NCBI RefSeq assembly: GCF_000332175.1
Contig: NZ_KB235910.1
Span: 435,278 to 499,277 of the forward strand
DNA length: 64,000 nucleotides
DNA from: Pseudanabaena sp. PCC 6802
GTDB lineage: Bacteria > Cyanobacteriota > Cyanobacteriia > Pseudanabaenales > Pseudanabaenaceae
Direction: 5' to 3'
The notes under the pieces were generated by a model. The model saw nothing but the letters and a program-made list of their open reading frames with translations, did no database searches and was not told the DNA's origin. Position numbers and translations under genes: made by a program. Below are positions 44,662-55,214 of the stretch, piece after piece (the first letter of the stretch is position 1; each line of letters starts with the position of its first letter).

Positions 44662-46506
44662 CTACAATAACTGGCCTGTCTCTTGCAGAGAATGGAGGCG
44701 GTGATAGATGCCCTCCTGTTTGAGTAGTTCGTCGTGGCTGCCAACTTCGACAATCCTGCCGCGATCGAGTACCACAATCCGATCGGCTTCGCGTACCGTA
44801 CTGAGGCGGTGCGCGATGATAATTGTGGTGCGCGTTCCCTGAATGCGACGCATCGCTAGCTGGATCGATCGCTCCGACTCGTAATCAAGACTGGAAGTAG
44901 CTTCGTCAAACACCAGCACATCTGGCTGCATTAACAAAGCCCTGGCAATCCCTAGCCGCTGCCTCTGCCCACCCGACAGTCTCACGCCGCGTTCTCCCAC
45001 AATCGTGTAGTAGCCTTGGGGTAACACGTGCAGAAACTCATTCACGCGGGCGATCGCGCAGGCTTCTTCGACCTGGTCAAAGGTGGCACTGCTATTGCCA
45101 TAGGTGAGATTATCTAACAGCGTACCGTTAAAGATATCCACCTCTTGATGCACGATCGCCAGACGGCGGCGATAGCCTCGAATATCCAAACTGCGAATAT
45201 CTTGACCGTCGATCGAGATTTTGCCATGACTCGGTTCAAAATATCGAAATAGCAGCTTTACCAGCGTTGACTTACCCGAACCAGAACGTCCCACCAACGC
45301 CACCGTTTGATATGGCTCGACGATCAAATTGATATCGTCAAGCACGGGGCGATCGCGCTCGTAGGCGAAACTGAGATGACTGAACTCTAACTTCCCAGTA
45401 AATTCATAAGTAGCTGATGGTGTCTGTCTTCTTCCCATAGTTTGCCCAATATTAAGGGCAATGTTGGCAGCATCTTGTCCGTCTGGTTGATGCATAAATT
45501 CATGGAAGCGCAGCATGGAAGCATAGCGACGGGCAAATACTTCAGCAAGATTGCTAATGGGATCTAACTCCGAATATGCCATGCTAGAGATGGTGAGAGT
45601 CGTAACAAAATGTCCCAATGAGATGTCACCGCGCACAGTCGCCATCAGGGTCAAGGCCAGCACCACAAACACGCAGGTTTGCACGAGCGTGCGTTGCAAA
45701 GTAGCCAATTTCACGTAGCCCAAGTGAATGCTATATAACACCGTCTTTAACTCGCGATTGAGTCGTTCGCTCTGGCGGCGCATCTCCTCCGGCTCGGCAG
45801 CAAACGCCTTTACCGTCTTGATATTGGTGATAATTTCTGAAGTCCGACTTTCCGTATTTTCCTGATGCTTGTCCAGAATTTCTTCCTTATCGATCAGGCG
45901 CTTCAGTTTTCTAAAAGTCAGTCCCAGAATTGCCACAAACGAAATCAGAAAGAGAACGGCAATCCGCCACTCGATCGGCCAGATCGCGACAAATATGCCC
46001 AGAATCCGAAACAGTTTTGGGATAAGCTGTCCCGCCACTTCGGGATACGTCCAGGTATGATTGGCTAGTCCTCTCGCTACTCGTCCCGCAATCCGTCCCG
46101 GATTGTTCTCATCATAGAAATCGAGCGGTAGCATCAGAATCTTGGCGATCGCTCGTTGAGTATGATCCCGCCGCGCTCGCAGCGCGATCTCCCAGTGATA
46201 CCACGCTCCGATCCAGGGCTGAATCGGTGCTCTCACCACAGTGACAATAAAGATAATTCCCAACAGCACTGCCAGCGACAGATTTTTCTGAGAGCCGTCA
46301 GTTTGACCAGTCAAATAAGCAACTGCCGCGATCGTTTTTTGCATAATGCTATCAACGGGCTGCCCGGACAGCACGTTGAGAATTTGCCCGATCGCGTAGG
46401 GAACGACTAAATCGATAATTTCAAACAGGCTGGATGCAGCAATGCTGAAAATAGAGCTACGACAATAGCGACGGTAATAGTTGAGTATGTGCTGGAATGT
46501 TGCCAT
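44662..46506 (-). CDS. ABC transporter, fused permease and ATPase (MsbA/exporter type)
   Basis: About 614 residues from ATG 46506, with AGAGG about 6 bases upstream. An extra in-frame ATG at 46530 lacks such a site. Six hydrophobic segments in the first 330 residues form the transmembrane domain. The C-terminal ATPase has Walker A GRSGSGKST, the signature LSGGQRQRLGIARAL, Walker B VLVFDEATSSLD and the His of IIAHRLSTV. This is a homodimeric exporter, as in MsbA or LmrA-like families. The substrate is unknown; lipids or peptides are usual possibilities. Confidence 0.93.
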   Translation of the reverse strand: MATFQHILNYYRRYCRSSIFSIAASSLFEIIDLVVPYAIGQILNVLSGQPVDSIMQKTIAAVAYLTGQTDGSQKNLSLAVLLGIIFIVTVVRAPIQPWIGAWYHWEIALRARRDHTQRAIAKILMLPLDFYDENNPGRIAGRVARGLANHTWTYPEVAGQLIPKLFRILGIFVAIWPIEWRIAVLFLISFVAILGLTFRKLKRLIDKEEILDKHQENTESRTSEIITNIKTVKAFAAEPEEMRRQSERLNRELKTVLYSIHLGYVKLATLQRTLVQTCVFVVLALTLMATVRGDISLGHFVTTLTISSMAYSELDPISNLAEVFARRYASMLRFHEFMHQPDGQDAANIALNIGQTMGRRQTPSATYEFTGKLEFSHLSFAYERDRPVLDDINLIVEPYQTVALVGRSGSGKSTLVKLLFRYFEPSHGKISIDGQDIRSLDIRGYRRRLAIVHQEVDIFNGTLLDNLTYGNSSATFDQVEEACAIARVNEFLHVLPQGYYTIVGERGVRLSGGQRQRLGIARALLMQPDVLVFDEATSSLDYESERSIQLAMRRIQGTRTTIIIAHRLSTVREADRIVVLDRGRIVEVGSHDELLKQEGIYHRLHSLQETGQLL

Positions 46507-46627
46507 AATGCCTCTGCGATCGCCATTCACGCTATACAGATGTAATACTACAACATACTACAAAGGCGCTATCTATCTACCTCACCCATTTGTATGATTG
46601 CCGTTAGCTTTCAGTCAAACTGGCTTG

Positions 46628-46720
46628 TATAGCCATAGACAGATCTGTTAAGACAGGGGGGGCTGCGCCCCCACGCAGGGGTGGAATCCCTGCACCCCGT
46701 CCTAAGCCTGTTGGCTATAG
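46628..46720. repeat. Dispersed repeat, family B copy 2
   Basis: TATAGCCATAGACAGATCTG to CCTAAGCCTGTTGGCTATAG. The middle has GGGGGGCTGCGCCCCC and CACGCAGGGGTGG. Nearly identical to copy 1, so it is a useful family reference. It lies between the ABC gene and psbJ. Confidence 0.7.
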
Positions 46721-46742
46721 CTATAAAACTGCAAGATCGAAA

Positions 46743-46775
46743 AGTGCCAGATACCTGTTTCAGGTACCTGGCACT
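46743..46775 (-). terminator. Terminator of the psbEFLJ operon
   Basis: AGTGCCAG with CTGGCACT and an inner TACCTG/CAGGTA pairing form a long stem 59 bases after the psbJ stop on the minus strand. On the minus strand it is followed by TTTT. Fits a Rho-independent terminator. Confidence 0.65.
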
Positions 46776-46833
46776 CTAGAAAAATTACCTTTATTTTTGT
46801 GGAGTTTTGTTTAGGAAATTTCCCAACTAGCCT

Positions 46834-46953
46834 CTACTGGGCAGAACCGATGCCGATGTAAGAACCATAGAAAAAGATTCCAACTACGGTGAGCAAGCCT
46901 ATACCAGCGACAGTGGCAACCAGCCACAAAGGAATACGTCCACCTTGAATCAT
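46834..46953 (-). CDS. psbJ: Photosystem II protein PsbJ
   Basis: 39 residues: [20 protein letters not shown], then [20 protein letters not shown] single transmembrane helix with the conserved GRIPLW start and FFYGSYxGxGS end. PsbJ is a small PSII subunit affecting electron flow from QA to plastoquinone. Last gene of the conserved psbE-F-L-J order. Confidence 0.96.
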   Translation of the reverse strand: MIQGGRIPLWLVATVAGIGLLTVVGIFFYGSYIGIGSAQ

Positions 46954-47057
46954 TTAGTTTAATCTCCTTGAAACGATTACGATCTTAAAGTTATGAATGC
47001 AAATAAATAATTGCTATGTCTTAGCTACATCCAATTAGCGATCTTAATGATATCTAA

Positions 47058-47174
47058 TTAGTTAAAGAAGTAGCTGGCAAACAGCAGCACGGTAACGAAG
47101 ATTAGCAACAGACCTAGGTAGAGAGAGGTACGATTCAGCTCTACAGGTTGGCTATTCGGATTTCTTTCAGCCAT
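47058..47174 (-). CDS. psbL: Photosystem II protein PsbL
   Basis: 38 residues: [20 protein letters not shown], then [19 protein letters not shown] single transmembrane helix with the family motif [18 protein letters not shown]. PsbL sits at the PSII dimer interface and protects QA. Third gene of the operon. Confidence 0.97.
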   Translation of the reverse strand: MAERNPNSQPVELNRTSLYLGLLLIFVTVLLFASYFFN

Positions 47175-47217
47175 GAATGGTATAACCTCAACGTAAGTTT
47201 GACAGTCCAGGGATAAA

Positions 47218-47352
47218 CTAGCGCGAAATAAACTGCATAGCAGTTATTGCACCGATAAAAAATGTAGCTGGTACGCCTAAGGCATGGATTGCAAGCCAAC
47301 GCACGGTGAAAACGGGGTACTGAACTGGTTGATTAGGATTACTGGTAGCCAT
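47218..47352 (-). CDS. psbF: Cytochrome b559 beta subunit PsbF
   Basis: 44 residues: [20 protein letters not shown], then [20 protein letters not shown]. The heme ligand is H23 in [12 protein letters not shown]. Together with PsbE it forms the cytochrome b559 heterodimer, part of the PSII core. It follows psbE by 11 bases. Confidence 0.97.
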   Translation of the reverse strand: MATSNPNQPVQYPVFTVRWLAIHALGVPATFFIGAITAMQFISR

Positions 47353-47363
47353 GATGATAATTG

Positions 47364-47609
47364 TTATTTATTAAAACTAGGGATTTCTTTGTTTGCATCG
47401 TAGCGATCGCGCAGAATAGGAGCTTCCTGGCGATCGGCGGTGTAGTATTCATTGGGGCGTGGTGTGCCAAATACGTCATAGGCAAGCCCAGTAGACACAA
47501 ACAACCACCCTGCTAAGAACAAAGCGGGGATGGTGAGGCTGTGAATAAGCCAGTAGCGTACGCTGGTAATAATGTCAGAAAAGGGACGCTCTCCCGTTGT
47601 ACCTGCCAT
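47364..47609 (-). CDS. psbE: Cytochrome b559 alpha subunit PsbE
   Basis: 81 residues. The heme ligand is H23 in [21 protein letters not shown], and the lumenal tail contains [27 protein letters not shown], standard for PsbE. First gene of the operon. The leader (about 47610-47740) is AT-rich; no promoter could be assigned with confidence. Confidence 0.97.
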   Translation of the reverse strand: MAGTTGERPFSDIITSVRYWLIHSLTIPALFLAGWLFVSTGLAYDVFGTPRPNEYYTADRQEAPILRDRYDANKEIPSFNK

Positions 47610-47752
47610 AAATGTTCTCTCTTCCTATACCTAAAATAAGTGATTAATCTTTACAAATAATAAATTATTATCTTAGCAATTACTTAACAATTACAACTCT
47701 CCGCACTGCTTTTGCCGATCGAGTATTACTACTCAAACTGCCGATCGTGCAA

Positions 47753-47855
47753 TATAGCTATGCGCAATCCGGTTTAAGGTGGGGCGTGGGAGCCACGCTC
47801 CTACGCAGGAGTTCTACCCCTGCACCTCATCCTAAGCCTGCTGCTATAGCTATAT
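47753..47855. repeat. Degenerate family B repeat in the gap upstream of psbE
   Basis: TATAGCTATGCGCAATCCGG to CCTAAGCCTGCTGCTATAGC, with AGGTGGGGCGTGGGAGCCAC and CGCAGGAGTTCTACCCCTGC in the middle. It resembles family B with many changes. It lies in the 320-base gap 47610-47929 between divergent psbE and the Eis-like gene; the rest is probably promoter sequence. Confidence 0.55.
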
Positions 47856-47929
47856 AAGGAATTGAAATTAGCAATTAGCGCATATTGATGATTGTATAGG
47901 TTTTCGTTCACTACAAAATTAATAAACCT

Positions 47930-49138
47930 ATGGAAATTAGGAAGCTTGCCCCAGAAGAGCGTTCTGAATTGCTGCACGGCTTTGACTATGCCTTTTTTGA
48001 ATGGACGGGGCGGGCGATCGCAGAGGACGATACAGAAGGTATTAACAGTCATGACGTACTTGGGGTATTTGTAGACGGTCGGCTAGCGTCTGCTCTCATT
48101 AACTACAAGTTTCAGCAGTCGATCAGGGGTGCAGTCAAAGGCATGGGGGGAATTGGTGGCGTGTGGACGTACCCCGAATATCGCGCGCGTGGGTTTGTGC
48201 GCGCCTTAATCAAAGCCGCCTTACACGAAATGCACGAGTTGGGCATCGCTACCAGCATGCTCATTCCGTTTAAAGATCGTTTTTATGCCAATTTTGGCTA
48301 TGTCACCAGTAATGCCAACCTGGAGGTAAAAGTGCCGATCGCTGCCCTCAGCTACACCTTGCACTCAAACATAGCGGGAAATTGGCAAGTAGAAAGGGTT
48401 AACGCCAGCACTGTCAGGGATGAATTTCTGACATTTATGCTCGATCTTGCACCGTCGCAGCATCACGGCATTACCATACCTATTAATGCGACTGCCAAAC
48501 AGTGGCAGGAAGTAATGGACAAACGCCTGTGCGTGCGCGTTCAGCAGGACGGTAAACTAGCAGCAATCGCCATTTACCGCATTAATAGCGACTACCGCGC
48601 CGCACCCAGCGATCGCCTCATTCAAGTCTTTCACATGTACTGGAGAACCCTGGAGGCTAGAACTAAGCTATTTAGTTTTTTTGCTCTGCATCGAGATCAG
48701 GTGCGCTACATCAGCATGGACTTACCGATGGGCTTGAACTTTTATCAATGGTTCCAGAATCTAAACGATCCCTGTGCCACTAAAGTGGCTATTAATCCCT
48801 ATATGGTGCGGGTGACGGACGTGGAGAAAGCGATCGCCGATCTACCCGCCCCCACCACTGGTAAAGTCACGATCGCCGTTTCCGATTCCTTCTGCGGCTG
48901 GAACGATCGTACTTTTGCGATCTTTGCTAAGGATGGCAAACTCACCGCCCAACGTAGCGAGACGAGCGAGCCGGATGCGATCGCCACAATTCAAGCCATT
49001 TCGGCGCTGGTCTACGGCACTGTAAATGTAGAGGAACTCGAATATAGAGATTGGTTAAAGATTAGCAATCCTCAAGCGAGAGCTACTCTATCTAGTTGGT
49101 TTCCAACCATGATGCTCTACAGCACGTTTAAATTTTGA
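47930..49138 (+). CDS. Eis-like GNAT acetyltransferase
   Basis: 402 residues arranged like the Eis family: an N-terminal GNAT domain (about 1-145) with the acetyl-CoA loop WTYPEYRARGFVRALIKA, a second GNAT-like domain (about 160-290), and a C-terminal sterol-carrier (SCP2)-like domain (about 295-400). Eis in Mycobacterium acetylates amines, including aminoglycosides; the substrate of the cyanobacterial version is unknown. The start ATG is preceded by weakly matching sequence only. Single gene ahead of carB. Confidence 0.85.
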   Translation: MEIRKLAPEERSELLHGFDYAFFEWTGRAIAEDDTEGINSHDVLGVFVDGRLASALINYKFQQSIRGAVKGMGGIGGVWTYPEYRARGFVRALIKAALHEMHELGIATSMLIPFKDRFYANFGYVTSNANLEVKVPIAALSYTLHSNIAGNWQVERVNASTVRDEFLTFMLDLAPSQHHGITIPINATAKQWQEVMDKRLCVRVQQDGKLAAIAIYRINSDYRAAPSDRLIQVFHMYWRTLEARTKLFSFFALHRDQVRYISMDLPMGLNFYQWFQNLNDPCATKVAINPYMVRVTDVEKAIADLPAPTTGKVTIAVSDSFCGWNDRTFAIFAKDGKLTAQRSETSEPDAIATIQAISALVYGTVNVEELEYRDWLKISNPQARATLSSWFPTMMLYSTFKF

Positions 49139-49235
49139 TGGCGGACAGAATTAGCATTATGGGCTACATATTGCGCAATCGCCTTGAGGCTATAAAATTA
49201 AGTGCGATCTAACTAAACCTAGCAGCAAATCTCCT

Positions 49236-52200
49236 ATGCCACGTCGTACCGATATACATAAAATTTTGCTGATTGGGGCTGGCCCCATCGTGATCGGCCA
49301 AGCTTGTGAGTTTGACTATTCCGGTACCCAAGCCTGTAAAGTACTGCGCGATGAAGGCTACTATGTCATTCTGGTTAACTCCAATCCCGCCACGATCATG
49401 ACCGACCCGGCAACAGCGGATCGGACATATATCGAGCCAATTACACCGGAAATTGTGGCGCAAATTATTGCTAAAGAACGACCAGATGCCATTTTGCCCA
49501 CCATGGGCGGACAAACGGCTCTGAATACTGCCGTAGCTCTAGCCAAAAGTGGCGTTTTGGACGAGTATGGCGTTGAGTTGATCGGTGCTAAACTGCCAGC
49601 GATCGAAATGGCAGAGGATCGCAAACTATTTAAAGAGGCAATGCAGCGCATTGGCGTGGGCGTGTGCCCCTCTGGTCTGGCGAATACTATGCCCGAAGCC
49701 CGCGAAATTAGCCAGCAAATCGCCTCCTACCCCCTGATTATTCGCCCTGCTTTTACCTTAGGCGGCACGGGTGGCGGCATTGCCTACAACCAGGAGGAAT
49801 TTGAGGAGATTGCCGCATCTGGGTTAGAAGCCAGTCCCACCTCTCAGATCCTGATCGAGAAATCTTTAATTGGGTGGAAGGAATACGAGCTAGAGGTCAT
49901 GCGGGATCTAGCCGATAACGTGGTGATTATTTGCAGCATTGAAAATATCGATCCGATGGGCATCCATACGGGGGATTCGATTACGGTCGCGCCCGCCCAA
50001 ACCCTCACCGATAAGGAATACCAACGCTTGCGGGACTACTCGATCGCGATTATTCGCGAGATCGGCGTAGAAACGGGGGGGTCTAATATCCAGTTTGCAG
50101 TTAATCCGGAGAACGGTGAGGTAATTGTCATTGAGATGAACCCCCGCGTCTCCCGCAGTTCTGCTCTAGCGTCAAAGGCAACGGGTTTCCCAATCGCCAA
50201 GTTTGCTGCCAAACTTGCTGTGGGCTATACGCTGGATGAGATTTCCAATGACATTACCAAGAAAACACCGGCCAGTTTCGAGCCAAGCATTGACTATGTC
50301 GTTACCAAAATTCCGCGCTTTGCCTTCGAGAAATTTCCCGGCTCCGAACCAGTCCTGACCACGCAGATGAAATCCGTAGGCGAGGCAATGGCGATCGGGC
50401 GCACGTTCCAGGAATCTTTCCAAAAAGCCCTGCGATCGCTAGAAATCGGAAGATTTGGCTTTGGCGGAGATCGCGACGAGCAGTTACCCACCCTGGAGCA
50501 TATTAAAACCAGCCTGCGCATTCCCAATCCAGATCGGATCTTCTCTGTGCGACATGGGTTTCTATCTGGGCTATCTGTGAGCGCGATCGCCGACCTGACC
50601 GGAATTGACCCCTGGTTCCTGCAAAAGATGCGGGAAATTACCGATATGGAATTAGCACTCAAGGGACGATCGCTGGATCGAATTAGCAGCGACGAAATGC
50701 GGGAAATTAAGCAGATGGGCTTTAGCGATCGCGCGATCGCCTATCTCACGAGTAGCAGCGAAGACGATGTGCGCGATCGTCGCAAGCAGATGGGAATTAT
50801 CCCCGTCTATAAAACCGTCGATACCTGCGCGGCAGAATTTGAAGCGCTCACACCCTACCACTACTCCACCTACGAAGAAGAATCGGAAATTCTCCCTTCT
50901 ACTAAAAGGAAGGTAATGATTTTAGGTGGCGGGCCGAATCGGATCGGACAAGGAATCGAATTTGACTACTGCTGCTGTCACACCAGCTATGCTCTGAGAG
51001 CGGCGGGGTTCGAGACGATTATGGTAAATTCCAATCCCGAAACGGTTTCCACTGACTACGACACCAGCGATCGCCTCTACTTTGAGCCGCTTACCCGCGA
51101 AGATGTCCTGAATATTATTGAAGCGGAACAGCCCGAGGGTATCATTATCCAATTTGGCGGCCAAACACCCTTGAAACTGGCGATGCCATTGCTGAAGTAT
51201 CTGGAGGCTCATCCCGAGATCCCGACCAAAATTTGGGGAACATCGCCTAATTCTATCGATATAGCTGAAGATAGAGAGCGCTTCGAGGCAATTTGTAAAG
51301 ATCTCGGCATTATGCAACCCAATAATGGCTTAGCTCGTTCTTACGAAGAAGCCCTTGCAGTTTCTCGGCGCGTCAGCTATCCCGTTGTGGTACGACCTAG
51401 CTATGTTCTGGGCGGACGCGGTATGGAAGTAGTTTATTCCGATGAAGAATTAGAGAACTACATGTCCAAAGCGATTCTAATCGAGCCAGAACATCCCATT
51501 TTAATCGATCAATTCCTGGAAGGGGCGATTGAAGTAGATGTAGATGCGATCGCTGACAGCACTGGTAGTGTCATAATTGGCGGCATCATGGAGCACATCG
51601 AAGAGGCAGGAATTCACTCGGGGGACTCCGCCTGTGCCATCCCCACCTTCTCCCTATCATCTGACGTGCTGGATACGATTCGCAACTGGACGATTAAGTT
51701 GGCGCAGCGCCTGCAAGTTGTGGGTTTGATGAATATTCAGTTTGCCGTCCAAACCAATTTGAATGGCACGAGACAGGAGCAGGTCTACATTCTCGAAGCC
51801 AATCCCCGCGCTTCCCGTACCGTTCCGTATGTCAGCAAAGCGATCGGTATCCCATTGGTTAACTATGCCTCGCGGATTATGGCTGGCGCAACCCTTGCAG
51901 AATTGGGCATGACTGAGGAAATCGTACCTAAACACATTGCCATCAAGGAGGCGGTCTTGCCTTTTTCCAAATTTAGCGGCACCGATACGATCCTGGGGCC
52001 AGAAATGCGCTCCACGGGCGAGGTGATGGGGATTGACGTAGATTTTGGTCGTGCTTTTGCCAAGGCGCAAATTGCGGCAGGAGAGCGCCTCCCACTCAAG
52101 GGTACGGCCTTTATTTCGGTAAACGATCGCGATAAGTCGGGAGTTACGGCTGTGGCTGAGGGATTTCTGGAGTTAGGCTTCAAAATCGTTGCCACCGAAG

Positions 52201-52493
52201 GCACGCACAAAGTTCTGCGTCGCAATAATATCGACAGTCAGCTAGTGCTCAAAGTACATGAAGGTCGTCCCCATGTCATCGATGCGATTAAGAACGGCCA
52301 GGTGCAAATTGCCATCAATTCTCCCAGTGGCGGCGATGCCAAAATCGATGACAAACTGATTCGGCGTACTGCGCTGGCTTACAAAATACCTGTAATCACT
52401 ACCTTAGCGGGGGCAAAGGCAGCGATCGCCGCCATCCGCTCCCTCCAAAACGATTCAGTGGCAGTCAGAGCACTCCAGGATTATTTTAGTTAA
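49236..52493 (+). CDS. carB: Carbamoyl-phosphate synthase large subunit
   Basis: 1085 residues, the family's usual length. Two homologous halves each carry ATP-grasp nucleotide sites: [22 protein letters not shown] near residue 10, and [24 protein letters not shown] near residue 560. The C-terminal part has a regulatory MGS-like domain. The enzyme makes carbamoyl phosphate from ammonia (delivered by CarA), bicarbonate and two ATP, for pyrimidines and arginine. carA is not adjacent. It is followed by a spacer with a family C palindrome. Confidence 0.97.
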   Translation: MPRRTDIHKILLIGAGPIVIGQACEFDYSGTQACKVLRDEGYYVILVNSNPATIMTDPATADRTYIEPITPEIVAQIIAKERPDAILPTMGGQTALNTAVALAKSGVLDEYGVELIGAKLPAIEMAEDRKLFKEAMQRIGVGVCPSGLANTMPEAREISQQIASYPLIIRPAFTLGGTGGGIAYNQEEFEEIAASGLEASPTSQILIEKSLIGWKEYELEVMRDLADNVVIICSIENIDPMGIHTGDSITVAPAQTLTDKEYQRLRDYSIAIIREIGVETGGSNIQFAVNPENGEVIVIEMNPRVSRSSALASKATGFPIAKFAAKLAVGYTLDEISNDITKKTPASFEPSIDYVVTKIPRFAFEKFPGSEPVLTTQMKSVGEAMAIGRTFQESFQKALRSLEIGRFGFGGDRDEQLPTLEHIKTSLRIPNPDRIFSVRHGFLSGLSVSAIADLTGIDPWFLQKMREITDMELALKGRSLDRISSDEMREIKQMGFSDRAIAYLTSSSEDDVRDRRKQMGIIPVYKTVDTCAAEFEALTPYHYSTYEEESEILPSTKRKVMILGGGPNRIGQGIEFDYCCCHTSYALRAAGFETIMVNSNPETVSTDYDTSDRLYFEPLTREDVLNIIEAEQPEGIIIQFGGQTPLKLAMPLLKYLEAHPEIPTKIWGTSPNSIDIAEDRERFEAICKDLGIMQPNNGLARSYEEALAVSRRVSYPVVVRPSYVLGGRGMEVVYSDEELENYMSKAILIEPEHPILIDQFLEGAIEVDVDAIADSTGSVIIGGIMEHIEEAGIHSGDSACAIPTFSLSSDVLDTIRNWTIKLAQRLQVVGLMNIQFAVQTNLNGTRQEQVYILEANPRASRTVPYVSKAIGIPLVNYASRIMAGATLAELGMTEEIVPKHIAIKEAVLPFSKFSGTDTILGPEMRSTGEVMGIDVDFGRAFAKAQIAAGERLPLKGTAFISVNDRDKSGVTAVAEGFLELGFKIVATEGTHKVLRRNNIDSQLVLKVHEGRPHVIDAIKNGQVQIAINSPSGGDAKIDDKLIRRTALAYKIPVITTLAGAKAAIAAIRSLQNDSVAVRALQDYFS

Positions 52494-52501
52494 TATGAGA
52501 A

Positions 52502-52527
52502 GTAGGGTGGATATTGCCCACCTTACA
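52502..52527. repeat. Short palindromic repeat (family C) after carB
   Basis: GTAGGGTGG and CCCACCTTAC around ATATTG. Related to the repeat at 788-812. It lies 8 bases after the carB stop and may act in transcript ending. Confidence 0.5.
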
Positions 52528-52577
52528 ATACTAAAAGCTTGCATAGCAGCAAGGCCGCTCGCAATGAGGCAAAGATC

Positions 52578-53165
52578 GTGACTCAAATAGTTGAATCCAA
52601 AACGAAGCTGTTAACCTTTGACGAGTTTCTCGCCTATGAGGATGGCACTGACACCCGCTATGAGTTAGTAGATGGAGAACTGGTGGAGATGCCCGCTGAA
52701 AGTGATGTAAATGCTACTATTACCAGGTTATTGTTTGTCGAACTGCTTAAGTTTTTCTCCTACCTACTTATTGCTTGGGGAACCGAAATTGAAGTAAGCG
52801 GACAACGATCGCGCTGTCGATTGCCCGATTTGATCGTGCATACAGAAGCATCAAAAGCGGCACTGACTGGAGCTTCGCGATCGCTGATTACAAGAGATAT
52901 GCCGCCGCCCGCTCTGGTAATTGAAGTAGTCAGCCCTGGAGTTACTAACCGCAGCCGAGATTACCGCCATAAGCGCACGGAATATGCCGCACGCGGCATC
53001 AGCGAGTATTGGATTGTAGATCCGGAAGAACAGCGAATTACAGTCTGCAAATGGGTCGATGGGCAATACGAAGATCGGATATTTACTGGTAACCAGCTAA
53101 TTGAGTCCGACGTGGTTTCTGGTTTCTCCTTAACACCCCAGCAAATTTTCGAGGCTGCTCGATAG
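52578..53165 (+). CDS. Uma2 family (DUF820) PD-(D/E)XK nuclease-like protein
   Basis: About 195 residues from GTG 52578, which has GAGG 8 bases upstream; a TTG start 13 codons earlier is less likely. The core has LLTFDEFLAYEDGTDTRYELVDGELVEMP, then RLPDLIV (Asp), and ALVIEVVSPGVTNRSRDYRHKRTEYAARGISEYWIVDP, with the Glu and Lys-rich region of the fold. It resembles the common cyanobacterial subtype that has EYWIVDP. Role unknown. Confidence 0.9.
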   Translation: MTQIVESKTKLLTFDEFLAYEDGTDTRYELVDGELVEMPAESDVNATITRLLFVELLKFFSYLLIAWGTEIEVSGQRSRCRLPDLIVHTEASKAALTGASRSLITRDMPPPALVIEVVSPGVTNRSRDYRHKRTEYAARGISEYWIVDPEEQRITVCKWVDGQYEDRIFTGNQLIESDVVSGFSLTPQQIFEAAR

Positions 53166-53177
53166 TAAGAATGCATC

Positions 53178-53885
53178 TCAATCGCGCCAAAGCGCGATAC
53201 CACCCAATAGACCTAATTTATTCGAGATGACTTTGACGTTGACAGGTAACTCTAGTTCTATTTTTTTAGCATTGCCACCGCCAATGTAAAGATACTCGTA
53301 GTTAAATAATTTGGACAGCGTAGCGATCGCCTTGCTTAAACGCCGATTCCAAGTTTTCTGACCGTACTTCTCAAAGGCAGCGTTGCCGAGGTGTTCTTCA
53401 TAGGTTTTGTCATCGCTAAAGGGATGCTGTCCCAGTTGCAGGTTGGGCAATAGTTTGCCATCCACGAATAAAGATGAACCAAAGCCCGTTCCCAACGTAA
53501 TTACCAGTTCCACGCCACTGCCAGCGATCGCCCCCAAGCCCTGCACGTCGGCATCATTAGCAATGCGGATGGGTTTGCCTAAAGCCCGACCGAGCGCGTT
53601 ACCCAGATCGAAACCGTCCCAAACAGGGGAAAGATTGATCGCACCTCTGGTGATGCCATGCTGCACTACAGAGGGGAAACCAACCGCAACGCGGTCAAAC
53701 GCGCCTACGGTACTGGCTAATTGCGCGATCGCGGGGATAACGCGATCTGGCGTAGCTGGCTGGGGCGTATCGATACGGACTCGCTCGGTCTGCGGTTGAC
53801 CCTGCTCGTCTAAAATCAGCATTTTGATCCCGCTGCCACCTACATCAACCGCTAATGTCAATTTACTAGTACTGGATGCAGTCAT
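53178..53885 (-). CDS. ROK family / polyphosphate glucokinase-like sugar kinase
   Basis: 235 residues. The N-terminal phosphate loop LAVDVGGSGIKMLILDEQG and the second LGTGFGSSLFVDGKLL segment are ROK-type kinase motifs, and a catalytic Asp is in IRIANDADVQGLGAIAG. The compact length and VGFPSVVQHGITRGAINL fit PpgK polyphosphate glucokinases, which phosphorylate glucose using polyphosphate or ATP. The donor cannot be decided from sequence. It converges with the Uma2 gene and is followed upstream by the TnpB element. Confidence 0.88.
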   Translation of the reverse strand: MTASSTSKLTLAVDVGGSGIKMLILDEQGQPQTERVRIDTPQPATPDRVIPAIAQLASTVGAFDRVAVGFPSVVQHGITRGAINLSPVWDGFDLGNALGRALGKPIRIANDADVQGLGAIAGSGVELVITLGTGFGSSLFVDGKLLPNLQLGQHPFSDDKTYEEHLGNAAFEKYGQKTWNRRLSKAIATLSKLFNYEYLYIGGGNAKKIELELPVNVKVISNKLGLLGGIALWRD

Positions 53886-53918
53886 GCCTAATATTTCAGC
53901 TATTAATCTTTGACACTC

Positions 53919-55151
53919 TCAGGTCTGAAGACGCTGAGATTCTTGGTTCACTGACTCGCCGTTAGACAGCAGGTTTTCACCAACTGCCCAAGAGGGCAAA
54001 TCTCCCCAAGCGTAAGTTCCCGTATGCCCTACGGTACTGAGACCTAATCTCAAAATATTGATAGCTGCGTTGACATCTCTGTCTTCTGTGTACCCACAAT
54101 GTGGGCAAACATGAGTTCTCGTAGACAGAGATTTTTTCACCTTCTTACCACATGAAGCACAATTTTGACTTGTATTTTGGGGAGGAACAGCAACTGTTAC
54201 CTTCTCATATTTATGTCCAAAATATTCTAACCACGCTCGAAAAGTTGACCAACCAGCATCGCTGATAGATTTAGCCAGATGTCGATTGCGTACCAGCCCT
54301 TTAACATTTAAATCTTCATAAGCTACCAAGTCGTTAGATTGGATCACGGAGTATGCTATTCTCTTGCAATACTCTTTTCGCTGCCTACTTACTTTTAAAT
54401 GCTTGCGAGCATATCTATTTCTGGCTTTGTGGTAGTTGATTGATTGTCTCTGCTTAGCTTTCTTTTTAGCTGTACTGAACTTCTTGGATTTTTTACGATT
54501 AGCACGATTAAGCTGTTTTTCAGACTGGCGGTAAAACTGAGGAGACTGCTCGACATTACCTTTGTCATCGGCAATGAAATATTTCAATCCCAAGTCAATA
54601 CCAACTACTTGATTAGTAGGTTGTGTTTCAACCCTGACATTAACAGCAATCGCAAATTGAGCATAATACCCATCTGCTCGACGTACTAGCCGAACACGCT
54701 TAATCTGTTCAATGTTGTAATAGTTCAAGTCATAGGTTCCTTTTAATTTCAGAGTCCCTATTCCTTTTTTGTCTGAAAAAGTTATGGCTTTACGAGTTAG
54801 AGAAAGCTGCCATCCTGATGTTTTGTATTCCACAGAACGACAGTTTTTCTTAAACTTAGGAAAACCTTTTTTACCTTTAACTTTCTTCTTGCAGCGATCG
54901 TAAAATCTTGCTATTGCACTCCAAGCACGTTCAGCAGCAGATTGTCTAGCCATTGAGTTGAGTTCGTCAGCAAAAGGAAACAAGTCAGCTAATACAGCGC
55001 AATATTTATTGAGGTCATATCTACTAATTCCTCTGTTATCCATCCAATAGCGCAAAGCTTTATTTTGAATGAATTGACTAGTGCGAATGGCATCGTCTAT
55101 TGCACGATACTGCTTATCTTTTCCTTTAACTTTAAACTCGTAAACTATCAT
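53919..55151 (-). CDS. tnpB: TnpB, RNA-guided nuclease of IS200/IS605 type
   Basis: 410 residues, full length. The RuvC active site is complete: D186 in VVGIDLGLKYF, E279 in LVAYEDLNVKG and D359 in EDRDVNAA. A zinc finger has C331, C334, C349 and C352. The N-terminal helix-turn-helix region has AIDDAIRTSQFIQNKALRYW. TnpB is a guide-RNA nuclease; its omega-RNA normally overlaps the 3' end of the gene. The stop codon here falls in the right terminal hairpin. A partner transposase gene is absent, so mobility would need TnpA in trans. Confidence 0.92.
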   Translation of the reverse strand: MIVYEFKVKGKDKQYRAIDDAIRTSQFIQNKALRYWMDNRGISRYDLNKYCAVLADLFPFADELNSMARQSAAERAWSAIARFYDRCKKKVKGKKGFPKFKKNCRSVEYKTSGWQLSLTRKAITFSDKKGIGTLKLKGTYDLNYYNIEQIKRVRLVRRADGYYAQFAIAVNVRVETQPTNQVVGIDLGLKYFIADDKGNVEQSPQFYRQSEKQLNRANRKKSKKFSTAKKKAKQRQSINYHKARNRYARKHLKVSRQRKEYCKRIAYSVIQSNDLVAYEDLNVKGLVRNRHLAKSISDAGWSTFRAWLEYFGHKYEKVTVAVPPQNTSQNCASCGKKVKKSLSTRTHVCPHCGYTEDRDVNAAINILRLGLSTVGHTGTYAWGDLPSWAVGENLLSNGESVNQESQRLQT

Positions 55152-55177
55152 CGGCTCGACCTAACCAACTGCACTTT

Positions 55178-55214
55178 TATCTTCACACATTTTACATAAA
55201 AGTGTGTGAAGATA
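55178..55214. repeat. Inverted repeat upstream of tnpB
   Basis: TATCTTCACACA and TGTGTGAAGATA form a perfect 12-bp stem with a 13-base loop, 27 bases before the tnpB start. Possibly part of the left end or a leader structure. Confidence 0.5.
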